From assembly GCA_017475785.1 (NCBI GenBank), contig JAFVEX010000023.1:1-11195 (forward strand): a DNA stretch of 11,195 bases. The letters are read 5' to 3'. The translations under genes and the position numbers were made by a program. Origin of the DNA: Eubacterium sp. GTDB lineage: Bacteria > Bacillota_A > Clostridia > Lachnospirales > Lachnospiraceae. Positions 1 to 5,211 of this stretch are shown here, in pieces (position 1 is the first letter of the stretch; every line of letters starts with the position of its first letter). The notes under the pieces were generated by a model. That model did not search any database and had not been told where the DNA came from. It saw only the letters and a program-made list of their open reading frames with translations.

Positions 1-45
1 CGGTGACCAGCAGCGGTCTTCGTTCCACTTCGGTCCGCCCTAAAC

Positions 46-64
46 GCTCGTCCACTGGACGAGC
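46..64. repeat. Perfect 8-bp inverted repeat (short hairpin)
   Basis: GCTCGTCC and GGACGAGC flank the three bases ACT, a perfect 8-bp palindrome. It lies just upstream of the point where similarity to phage DNA polymerase begins, in sequence that does not resemble the polymerase. It could mark a recombination junction or a mobile-element end, but no second copy is visible in this window and no function can be assigned. Bases 1-93 otherwise hold nothing I recognise; the polymerase frame has a stop codon at 4-6. Confidence 0.4.
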
Positions 65-93
65 AGGGCCGCGCAAAGTCCGCAGCTCCACTC

Positions 94-429
94 ATGAGTG
101 AGGGGATGGGGGAGAACCGTTTCGGCGGTGAATCCGTGGACTATGAGGGCGTAGGCAGTACGAAGAAATGGGAGCGGATCGAGAGTTACGGTTCGAAGTT
201 TGTGGAGAATATCGTGCAGGCGATATCCAGGGACATCCTCTGTTACGCCATGAGGACATTATCCCATTGCCTGATATGCGCCCATGTGCATGATGAACTG
301 ATCATCGAGTGCAGGAAGGACTGTTCGCTTCCGGTGATATGCGAGCAGATGGGAAGGACGCCGCCCTGGGCGGAAGGACTGGTACTCCGGGCTGACGGAT
401 ACGAAACTCAGTTTTATAAAAAAGATTAA
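94..429 (+). pseudogene. C-terminal remnant of a phage family A (PolI-like) DNA polymerase
   Basis: The reading frame encodes the last part of a PolI-type phage replicative polymerase. From about residue 5 (base 106) it carries MGENRFGG, then KKWERIESYG and KFVENIVQAISRDIL, which are the polymerase O-helix/finger-to-palm region. It continues with HVHDELIIE, the motif C that holds the catalytic HD-E residues of family A polymerases, and ends with MGRTPPWAEGL and LRADGYE. Full-length relatives have roughly 600-700 residues; only about 107 remain here. The frame is closed upstream by a stop at 4-6, and residues before MGENRF do not look like polymerase, so the gene is truncated or joined to foreign sequence. 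It cannot be an active polymerase because the exonuclease and most of the palm and fingers are absent. I am confident of the family. Whether the rest of the gene lies elsewhere in the genome cannot be seen. Confidence 0.8.
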
Positions 430-463
430 GAAAAAGGGTACTTCCAAGATGGAGGTACCCTTT
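424..463 (-). terminator. Intrinsic terminator of the MazF-like gene
   Basis: AAAGGGTAC (433-441) pairs with GTACCCTTT (455-463), with partial pairing further in. Read on the minus strand, the stem is followed by a CTTTTTCTT tract (complement of 427-435). It therefore fits an intrinsic terminator for the minus-strand gene that stops at 486. On the plus strand the T-run is short (TTTAG), so it would be a weak terminator for the polymerase remnant. Confidence 0.75.
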
Positions 464-485
464 AGAATCAGCTGTTTGATGTAGA

Positions 486-1139
486 TTACTGCTTGTTATG
501 TAATGAATCTAATTCGGATTTGAGTCTTTCGATTTCGGCTTCAAGATTCTTTTTGTCTTCTGTAAGAGCTGAAACCTGATCATTTAGGGAATCTAAGGCT
601 TTCTTGTTATTCTCAAAATCATGGATGAAGCTCGGGAAGTATTTCCGCAGTACCAAAGATTCGATTTCCTTGTAAGTATCCGAAGAAGGATCGATACGCC
701 CGCTCTGCTGGTACAGGATGCGGTTGATGCTTACTGTTCTTATATCGTTAAGCTTTAGTATCGAATCATGCGAAATAAAAGAGAATTCACTGCTTTTCAA
801 CAGAAACATATCACTTTTGGATGTCGGAAAATCCACAGGATGATAGACATCTGTATGTTTGTGAGGATCATAAGAAAAGATAGGAAGGACATATAGGAGC
901 TTCTGCTTGACGCCGATTATCAGCCCGCGATGCTCATAAGACATCTCAGGAATATAATTCTTGCCGAATTCAAATTGGTAGATTTCGCCCTTCTTTACTG
1001 ACCTATGCTGGAAGGATTTTTTCTTGTTATCAGCCCAGCGGAAGTCTGATTTTGAAAAACGGTCTAATTCATCCGGATTTATCGAATTCCCGACAATGAT
1101 TTCATTGGTTTTGCTTTGCGCCTTAAGATACTCTCTCAA
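486..1139 (-). CDS. PemK/MazF-fold toxin-like protein with a C-terminal coiled coil
   Basis: This is a 217-residue protein. Residues 49-87 (KKGEIYQFEFG, then an EHRGLIIG segment, then LLYVLPI) follow the opening strands of the PemK/MazF ribonuclease fold. Residues 123-142 (SHDSILKLNDIRTVSINRIL) match its second conserved block, where MazF proteins carry a DSxxxLxxIRTxxxxRL-type pattern. Typical MazF proteins have about 110 residues. This one adds about 48 residues in front and, behind, a charged heptad-rich coiled coil from about 176 to 217. The start is TTG at 1137-1139: the codon before it is a TGA stop, and AAGGAG (1149-1154 complement) lies 9 bases upstream. The gene is visibly AT-richer than the genes to its right and sits between phage remnants, suggesting transfer. 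No protein antitoxin gene is adjacent; a structured RNA leader with a terminator lies directly upstream instead. Inferred role: mRNA-cleaving growth inhibitor or phage-defence toxin. The nuclease activity is inferred from the fold only. Confidence 0.7.
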   Translation of the reverse strand: MREYLKAQSKTNEIIVGNSINPDELDRFSKSDFRWADNKKKSFQHRSVKKGEIYQFEFGKNYIPEMSYEHRGLIIGVKQKLLYVLPIFSYDPHKHTDVYHPVDFPTSKSDMFLLKSSEFSFISHDSILKLNDIRTVSINRILYQQSGRIDPSSDTYKEIESLVLRKYFPSFIHDFENNKKALDSLNDQVSALTEDKKNLEAEIERLKSELDSLHNKQ

Positions 1140-1148
1140 TCAGGTATT

Positions 1149-1154
1149 CTCCTT
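1149..1154 (-). promoter_or_regulatory. Ribosome binding site deciding the TTG start
   Basis: The minus strand reads AAGGAG, then nine bases, then TTG. No other start is possible further upstream because TGA immediately precedes the TTG codon in frame. The site lies 21 bases downstream of the terminator stem, so translation of the toxin requires read-through of that terminator or a separate start of transcription. Confidence 0.7.
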
Positions 1155-1167
1155 AGCAATTATAGGT

Positions 1168-1199
1168 AAAAAATAAGGGTACGGCGCTAACCATACCCT
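1168..1199 (-). terminator. Intrinsic terminator between the hairpin array and the toxin gene
   Basis: On the minus strand AGGGTATGG (1191-1199) pairs with CCGTACCCT (1176-1184) around the loop TTAGCG. This gives nine pairs, one of them a U-G wobble, followed at once by TTATTTTTT (1167-1175). It is a textbook intrinsic terminator. Its position, 28 bases before the toxin start, means it ends a short upstream RNA and lets only a fraction of transcripts reach the toxin. That is the arrangement known from type III toxin-antitoxin operons and from attenuators. Confidence 0.8.
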
Positions 1200-1316
1200 G
1201 CTCTGGTTGCCCAGAGTGACCTCGTCGGTCAAATTATCCTTTCTTTAGTGGCCTCGTCGACCAAAAAACACTTTTTCAAGTGTGAAAGAACATTTCTTCG
1301 AGGACTCGTATGCCTC
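1176..1316 (-). ncRNA. Candidate structured small RNA (RNA antitoxin or attenuator leader) upstream of the MazF-like gene
   Basis: Reading the minus strand, five hairpins follow each other. ACACTT-GAAA-AAGTGT (1268-1283) has a GNRA loop. TGGTC-GACGA-GGCCA (1249-1263) and TGACC-GACGA-GGTCA (1217-1231) have identical loops. CTCTGG-GCAA-CCAGAG (1201-1216) has a second GNRA loop, and the terminator stem (1176-1199) ends the series. The two GACGA hairpins are 32-bp direct repeats whose stems differ by one compensatory pair (A-U to G-C) and one C-G to U-G change. Pairing is thus kept on the minus strand, while the plus strand would have a C-A mismatch. A TATAAT box at 1324-1329 would start the RNA near 1316, giving about 140 bases. 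Inferred role: antitoxin RNA or regulatory leader of the toxin. No known RNA family was recognised. Confidence 0.55.
1215..1265 (-). repeat. Two 19-bp direct repeats with a 32-bp period
   Basis: The copies are AGTGACCTCGTCGGTCAAA (1215-1233) and AGTGGCCTCGTCGACCAAA (1247-1265) on the plus strand. They match at 16 of 19 positions, separated by an AT/pyrimidine-rich 13-base spacer. Another AGTG occurs 32 bases further on, at 1279, but the similarity ends there. Each copy forms a hairpin with a GACGA loop on the minus strand. The arrangement resembles the short tandem repeats of type III antitoxin RNAs, although only two copies are seen. Confidence 0.65.
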
Positions 1317-1323
1317 TACCTAT

Positions 1324-1329
1324 ATTATA
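1324..1329 (-). promoter_or_regulatory. Candidate -10 box for the RNA/toxin transcript
   Basis: The minus strand reads TATAAT, a perfect -10 hexamer, with TGTG just upstream. At 16-18 bases further upstream the best -35 match is poor (TGGCTT), within an inverted repeat CTGCTG/CAGCAG. Transcription would start near 1316 and run through the hairpin array into the terminator at 1168-1199. The box lies opposite the non-conserved front part of the antirepressor frame. Confidence 0.45.
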
Positions 1330-1380
1330 CACAAATCTGCTGAAAAAGCCAGCAGTTTTAAAATTATTTCGCACTTCTGT

Positions 1381-1518
1381 TCCAGCAAGCTTCCTTCCGC
1401 AAAGCGTTTCAAGAGATGGGTGACATCCGAAGTCCTTCCGGCGATCAGGAAGCATGGCGTATTTGTGATGGATGAGACATATGCAGAAGAGTATAAAAAA
1501 CTTTTAGACCTATGTTGA
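1381..1518 (+). pseudogene. Fragment of a BRO-N family phage antirepressor
   Basis: The segment reads SSKLPSAKRFKRWVTSEVLPAIRKHGVFV, the end of the BRO-N domain found in phage antirepressors and related DNA-binding proteins. The KRFKRWVTSEVLPxIRKxG block is highly characteristic. Only about 45 residues are left of a protein normally 200-300 long, and a TGA at 1516-1518 ends it. The same frame is open leftwards to a GTG at 1282, but those residues do not look like BRO-N, have no ribosome binding site and overlap the RNA hairpins, so I treat them as non-coding. This is prophage debris with no expected activity. Confidence 0.7.
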
Positions 1519-1543
1519 CATACTCTGATAAACCACATCATTC

Positions 1544-1580
1544 AGCCTGTAGTCTGACGGATTACAGGCTTTCATTTTTC
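1544..1580 (+). terminator. Intrinsic terminator after the antirepressor fragment
   Basis: AGCCTGTA (1544-1551) pairs with TACAGGCT (1563-1570), followed by TTCATTTTTC. This would end rightward transcription from the phage remnant and insulates the sugar cassette that follows. From here to the first sugar gene (about 1580-1828) no gene is supported; the stretch holds a promoter candidate and a leader with possible secondary structure. Confidence 0.7.
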
Positions 1581-1674
1581 TGTATTTTGCGAACAATAGA
1601 CACAATTCGAAACCTCATAAAAGTCAAATCGTAATTTTGTGCTAAATCATCGTTCTTCTGTAACTCCACAGATC

Positions 1675-1704
1675 TGGACATTTCCCGTATACTTGCATCA
1701 TAAA
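1675..1704 (+). promoter_or_regulatory. Promoter candidate for the sugar isomerase genes
   Basis: TGGACA (1675-1680, five of six matches to the -35 consensus) is followed after 18 bases by CATAAA (1699-1704, four of six). Transcription would leave a leader of about 115 bases before the start at 1829. That leader contains CCGGAC (1711-1716) pairing with GTCCGG (1748-1753) around an inner CAAG/CTTG stem. This is a moderate match only. Confidence 0.35.
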
Positions 1705-1828
1705 GAAACACCGGACGCGACAAGAGGTGAAAACTTGCTGGCAGATTGTCCGGGACGAGATTCTATCGCAGAAAAATGAGAATTTACAAAGCATACGCTA
1801 TATAAATTCTGCTAAGGAGGAGCGGGTT

Positions 1829-2821
1829 ATGAACATGGAAAATTTTGACATGCCGGTTGCGTCTTTCAATCCGACTCCGATGACGCTGTCGCTTTTTACT
1901 GACGGCCTTCCGGATATGCCTTTTGAGATGATGCTGGATGAAGCGGCCAGGATGGGAATCGAAGAGCTGGAGATCGGAACCGGCGGATATTCCTTCGCGC
2001 CGCACTGCGACATGCAGAAGCTGCTCAAAAGCGCTGACGCCAGAAAGGAATATGTTCACGCGATCGAGAGCAGAGGCCTGAAGATCGGAACGCTGAACTG
2101 CTCCGCCAACCCGGTCGGGCCGGGAGAGCGCTGGGCGGGCCACGGACCGGACGTTATGGATTCCATGCGGCTGGCAGGCGCGCTGGGCATTAAGCACATG
2201 GTCGCGCAGTCGGGACTGCCGGCAGGCGCCCCCGGAGAGACCACCCTGAACTGGGTCACGCACACATTTCCGCCGGAAATGATGGAGGTACTGAAGTACC
2301 AGTGGGATGTGACCATCGAGTTCTGGACAAAGGCAGCCGCCCTGGCAAAGGAAAACGGCGTCGAGACGATTGCCTTTGAGAATCATCCGATGAACATGGT
2401 CTTCAACGTCAACACGCTGCTGACCCTGCGCGAGGCAGTCGGCGACATCATCGGCATGAATTTTGATCCGAGCCATATGTTTTTCATGGGCGGAGACCCG
2501 CTGATGATCGCCAGAAAGCTCTGTGAGCTTGGATGTGTTTACCACGTGCACGCAAAGGACACCCGCATCAATCCGGATGTTAAGGGACTGCAGGCAATTG
2601 AGCTCGGCGCGTACAACGGCCCTGCGGCACAGCGCTGCTGGAACTACGTTGCGGTGGGATACGGCCACGATCATCTCTGGTGGAAGACCTTCTTCGGAAT
2701 TCTGGCTGCCGGAGACTACCACGGACCGGTCAGCATCGAGGTCGAAGATCCGCTGATGACAAACAATCTCGTCGCCATTCAGAAGTCGGCGGCGTTCCTG
2801 AAGGAAACCATGCTGAAATAA
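1829..2821 (+). CDS. Sugar phosphate isomerase/epimerase family protein (xylose isomerase-like TIM barrel)
   Basis: This is a 330-residue cytosolic protein of the COG1082 / AP_endonuc_2 TIM-barrel superfamily. ATG at 1829 is chosen because AAGGAGG lies eight bases upstream. The frame is open back to a GTG at 1727, but that start has only a weak site and its extra 34 residues look unlike the family. Metal and substrate ligands typical of the fold are visible: Glu184 in AFENHP, Asp213 and His216 in NFDPSHM, His239/His241 and Asp244 in HVHAKD, and Glu304 in SIEVED. An opening block TLSLFTDGLP and EELEIGTGGY fit the first strands. It is the first gene of a set with an IolH-like barrel (41 bases downstream) and a Gfo/Idh/MocA dehydrogenase. 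Such barrels isomerise, epimerise, dehydrate or cleave keto-sugars and inososes. The exact reaction cannot be read from the sequence. Confidence 0.9.
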   Translation: MNMENFDMPVASFNPTPMTLSLFTDGLPDMPFEMMLDEAARMGIEELEIGTGGYSFAPHCDMQKLLKSADARKEYVHAIESRGLKIGTLNCSANPVGPGERWAGHGPDVMDSMRLAGALGIKHMVAQSGLPAGAPGETTLNWVTHTFPPEMMEVLKYQWDVTIEFWTKAAALAKENGVETIAFENHPMNMVFNVNTLLTLREAVGDIIGMNFDPSHMFFMGGDPLMIARKLCELGCVYHVHAKDTRINPDVKGLQAIELGAYNGPAAQRCWNYVAVGYGHDHLWWKTFFGILAAGDYHGPVSIEVEDPLMTNNLVAIQKSAAFLKETMLK

Positions 2822-2862
2822 ATAAGAAGATCGCTTTTAACGATTACAAAAGGAGGAATACC

Positions 2863-3798
2863 ATGAAAATTACATTTGATACAAGCGCGTTCTGGGAGTC
2901 AGGTCTTACCTATGAAGAAATCTATCACACTGTCGCGGAGGCGGGATACAAATATATTTCCCCGTACAACCAGGACTTTCCGGGCTTTTGGCGGCGCCCG
3001 AAGTTTACGATGAAGGAGGTTGAGTGGCACAAGAAGGCCATCGAGCGAGAGGGGCTTGAGATCGCCTCTCTGACGACAGGCTTCCGCATCCAGCATCCGG
3101 ATGAATTTATGCGTGAGTACGCGATTGACTGCTGGAAGATGATGTTTGAAGTCGGCGAGGCGATGGGCGTGAAGGTGTTCAACACGGAGCTGGGCAACGG
3201 CCGTGATGACCCGGAGCTGCGCGAGGCAAAGCTGATGCGCTCACTGGACGTACTCGTCCCAATCCTTGAGGAGAAGGGCATGCGCCTTGACATTCAGGCA
3301 CATCCGGATGATTTTCACGAGCACAACAATGACGCGTATGACATCATCCGCTATTATGACAGCCCGGCGCTCGGCTATCTGTATTCCATTCCGCACACCT
3401 TCCACTATGACGGCGGGAAGGGAGATGTCGAACACATGATGCAGTATGTCCGCCCGCACCTGAAACACATCATCGTTGCGGATACGTACAACTACACGAA
3501 GCTGTTCCGCTACAACATCAATCCGTCCAGTCTGTACGCGGACGGCACCGTCAGAAGCCACGCGCACATCGGCGAGATCGGCACCGGAGACGTTCCGTTT
3601 GACCGCCTGTTCAAGGAGCTGCGGAAGATGGGCTTCGGCGACGCCGACGATACCATCGCGACCTTCAATCCGCTCGGCTTCCCGGAGAGAGCGATTCAGG
3701 ACGGCATTCACACCCGTGAGATTCTCGAGCGCGAGCTGATCAGAAAGCAGGACGAGTACGAGGAAGCAGCTGAAGGCTTCGGGATTTACGCGCGATAA
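2863..3798 (+). CDS. IolH-like sugar phosphate isomerase/epimerase (TIM barrel)
   Basis: This is a 311-residue protein. ATG at 2863 follows AAAGGAGG with good spacing; the open frame to the left (2680) overlaps the previous gene and is discarded. The layout resembles IolH of myo-inositol clusters: KYISPYNQD near residue 30, FNTELGNG at 106-113 (Glu109), DIQAHPDDFHEHNN at 143-156, YSIPHTFHYDGGKGDVEHM at 174-192 (His178), HIIVADTYNYTK at 202-213 (Asp207) and SHAHIGEIGTGDVPFD at 232-247. These are the metal and substrate positions of the xylose-isomerase-like barrel. The gene is probably co-transcribed with the preceding barrel, 41 bases upstream. IolH itself has no firmly established reaction in all species, so a role in cyclitol or keto-sugar turnover is inference. 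Similarity to IolH is from memory of the family, not from an alignment. Confidence 0.88.
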   Translation: MKITFDTSAFWESGLTYEEIYHTVAEAGYKYISPYNQDFPGFWRRPKFTMKEVEWHKKAIEREGLEIASLTTGFRIQHPDEFMREYAIDCWKMMFEVGEAMGVKVFNTELGNGRDDPELREAKLMRSLDVLVPILEEKGMRLDIQAHPDDFHEHNNDAYDIIRYYDSPALGYLYSIPHTFHYDGGKGDVEHMMQYVRPHLKHIIVADTYNYTKLFRYNINPSSLYADGTVRSHAHIGEIGTGDVPFDRLFKELRKMGFGDADDTIATFNPLGFPERAIQDGIHTREILERELIRKQDEYEEAAEGFGIYAR

Positions 3799-3830
3799 AT
3801 AAGCAGAAGACGCACAGATGAGAAGCAGCA

Positions 3831-3870
3831 TGGAACTGCGGCAGATGTCTGAATGGTTCAAGCAGTTCCA
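3831..3870 (+). promoter_or_regulatory. Stem-loop in the intergenic region before the oxidoreductase gene
   Basis: TGGAACTGC (3831-3839) pairs perfectly with GCAGTTCCA (3862-3870), a nine-pair stem around a 22-base loop that itself contains CAGA-TG-TCTG. No T-run follows, so it is not an intrinsic terminator. It may stabilise the end of the upstream mRNA, mark a processing site or act as an operator. It lies upstream of the promoter candidate at 3912. Confidence 0.4.
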
Positions 3871-3911
3871 GCTGAAATCCGCGAGTCGCTGCAATTGGAA
3901 CGAAAGAGAAG

Positions 3912-3938
3912 TTGACAAAACTATTATACGAGTATTGT
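3912..3938 (+). promoter_or_regulatory. Promoter candidate for the oxidoreductase gene
   Basis: TTGACA (3912-3917) is a perfect -35 hexamer. The best downstream match is TATTGT (3933-3938), with a short 15-base spacer. Within it ATACGAGTATTGTACGAG contains a direct repeat TACGAG, which could be a regulator site. If active, it makes the third gene partly independent of the two isomerase genes, which fits the unusually long 156-base gap. Confidence 0.4.
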
Positions 3939-3954
3939 ACGAGGAGAGCTTACG

Positions 3955-5118
3955 ATGATTTACGGAGAGAAAAATATAGAGAATCCCATCAGATGGGGCA
4001 TGGTCGGCGGCGGCATCGGCAGCCAGATCGGATATATTCACCGCTCGGCGGCGCTGCGTGATTTTAACTTTGACCTGGTTGCGGGCGCGTTTGATATTGA
4101 TCCGGAGCGCGGCAAAAAGTTCGGCAAAAATCTGCACGTAGATCCGGAGCGCTGCTATCCTGACTACATGACAATGTTTGAGGAAGAGGGAAAGCGTGAG
4201 GACGGCGTCCAGGCAGTTTCCATCGCGACGCCGAATTTCACGCACTATGAGATCGCGAAGGCGGCTCTTGAGGCAGGGCTGCATGTCTATCTGGAAAAGC
4301 CGATGTGCTTCACGACAGAGGAGGCGCTGGATCTGGAGGAGACAGTGAAGAAGACCGGCAAGATCCTGTTTGTCTCCTACGGCTATTCCGGTCACCAGAT
4401 GATCGAGCAGGCGAGGGAGATGGTGGCGAACGGCGACCTCGGTAAAATCCGTATCGTCAACATGCAGTTTGCCCACGGCGGAAACAATGTGGCGGTTGAA
4501 AAGAACGCGGCTTCTCAGGCTTGGCGCGTGGATCCGAAGAAGGCCGGGCCGGCGTTCTCCATGGGCGATGTCGGAACACATCTGATCTATCTGTCGGAAG
4601 CAATTCTTCCACATATGAACATTAAGCGCCTGATGTGCTCCAAGCAGACCTTTGTGGAAGGCCGTCAGCTGGAGGACAACGCCATGACAATCATGGAATA
4701 CGACAACGGCGCCATCGGCTACGTCTGGTCCAGCGGTGTGAATGCCGGCGAGCTCTTTGGCGGACGTCTCCGCATTGTCGGTGAGAAGGCTTCGATCTCA
4801 TGGGATATTGAGTATCCGAACTTCCTCCGCTTTGAGGTACAGGGCGAGGCGCCGCGCGTACTGGCGCGAGGCTGCAGCTACGTCTATGACGGCGCGAAAG
4901 CGGATGACCGCATCGGCGCGGGCCATCCGGAAGGCCTTTTTGAGTCCTGGAGCAACCTTTACACGCGTTTTGCGAAAGCGATCGACAAGTGCGAGAAGGG
5001 TGAGGAAATTGATTTCTGGTATCCGGACGTGCATGCGGGCGTGCTTGGCGTTAAGTGGGTCGAGAAGTGCGTCGAATCCGGAAACAACGACAGCGCGTGG
5101 GTCAGCTACGAGGACTGA
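3955..5118 (+). CDS. Gfo/Idh/MocA family NAD(P)-dependent oxidoreductase
   Basis: This is a 387-residue cytosolic dehydrogenase. GAGGAG eight bases before ATG 3955 supports the start. The N-terminal Rossmann domain shows GMVGGGIGSQIG (15-26), the dinucleotide-binding glycine motif, then AVSIATPNFTHYEIAKAALEAGLHVYLEKPMCF with the family's EKP motif at 114-116, whose Lys115 is the usual catalytic lysine. GDVGTHL (204-210) supplies the conserved Asp205 and His209 of the C-terminal alpha/beta domain. Family members oxidise a sugar, cyclitol or glycoside hydroxyl to a ketone, or the reverse. Next to two TIM-barrel isomerases, the likely job is forming or reducing a keto-sugar or inosose on which the barrels act. 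Substrate and cofactor preference cannot be decided here. The length is normal and no damage is seen. Confidence 0.92.
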   Translation: MIYGEKNIENPIRWGMVGGGIGSQIGYIHRSAALRDFNFDLVAGAFDIDPERGKKFGKNLHVDPERCYPDYMTMFEEEGKREDGVQAVSIATPNFTHYEIAKAALEAGLHVYLEKPMCFTTEEALDLEETVKKTGKILFVSYGYSGHQMIEQAREMVANGDLGKIRIVNMQFAHGGNNVAVEKNAASQAWRVDPKKAGPAFSMGDVGTHLIYLSEAILPHMNIKRLMCSKQTFVEGRQLEDNAMTIMEYDNGAIGYVWSSGVNAGELFGGRLRIVGEKASISWDIEYPNFLRFEVQGEAPRVLARGCSYVYDGAKADDRIGAGHPEGLFESWSNLYTRFAKAIDKCEKGEEIDFWYPDVHAGVLGVKWVEKCVESGNNDSAWVSYED

Positions 5119-5172
5119 GAAGGCTTGGAGAACGGAATCATCCTGTCTCTTTATGAAGATATGAATACGGAG

Positions 5173-5208
5173 CGGCTGCATAATGCGATGCGGCCGTTCT
5201 TCTTTTTC
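5173..5208 (+). terminator. Intrinsic terminator of the sugar cassette
   Basis: CGGCTGCAT (5173-5181) pairs with ATGCGGCCG (5188-5196) around AATGCG, with one G-U pair. TTCTTCTTTTTC follows. This strong stem-and-T-tract ends the transcript about 55 bases after the oxidoreductase stop codon. Confidence 0.85.
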
Positions 5209-5211
5209 TCC

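Noticed and set aside
1176..1320. Known riboswitch or T-box as the explanation for the hairpin array
   Set aside because: No T-box sequence, no tRNA-like specifier arrangement and no riboswitch consensus that I know was found. The repeated small hairpins fit an antitoxin-type RNA better, though an unknown leader class is not excluded.
1282..1380. Extending the antirepressor fragment to the GTG at 1282
   Set aside because: These residues do not resemble the BRO-N domain, no ribosome binding site precedes the GTG, and the bases are better explained by the minus-strand promoter and RNA hairpins.
1515..1543. TTGACA at 1515-1520 as a promoter
   Set aside because: The hexamer is perfect but the base positions 15-19 downstream give only TCATTC-like sequence, and an intrinsic terminator starts at 1544, so no useful transcript would result.
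1727..1828. GTG start at 1727 for the first isomerase
   Set aside because: It would add 34 residues unlike the family and has only a weak ribosome binding site, whereas ATG 1829 has AAGGAGG at ideal spacing.
1784..2722. 312-residue minus-strand open frame opposite the first isomerase
   Set aside because: The plus strand carries a conserved TIM-barrel with metal-ligand motifs. The minus frame is rich in His/Arg/Val without any family pattern.
3241..4614. 457-residue minus-strand open frame opposite the sugar genes
   Set aside because: It runs opposite two clearly conserved plus-strand genes and the gap between them, has no recognisable motif, and its composition is what a GC-rich antisense frame gives.
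4742..5164. Arginine/serine-rich plus-strand frame inside the oxidoreductase gene
   Set aside because: It is a frame shadow of the conserved Gfo/Idh/MocA gene, with no ribosome binding site or family motif.
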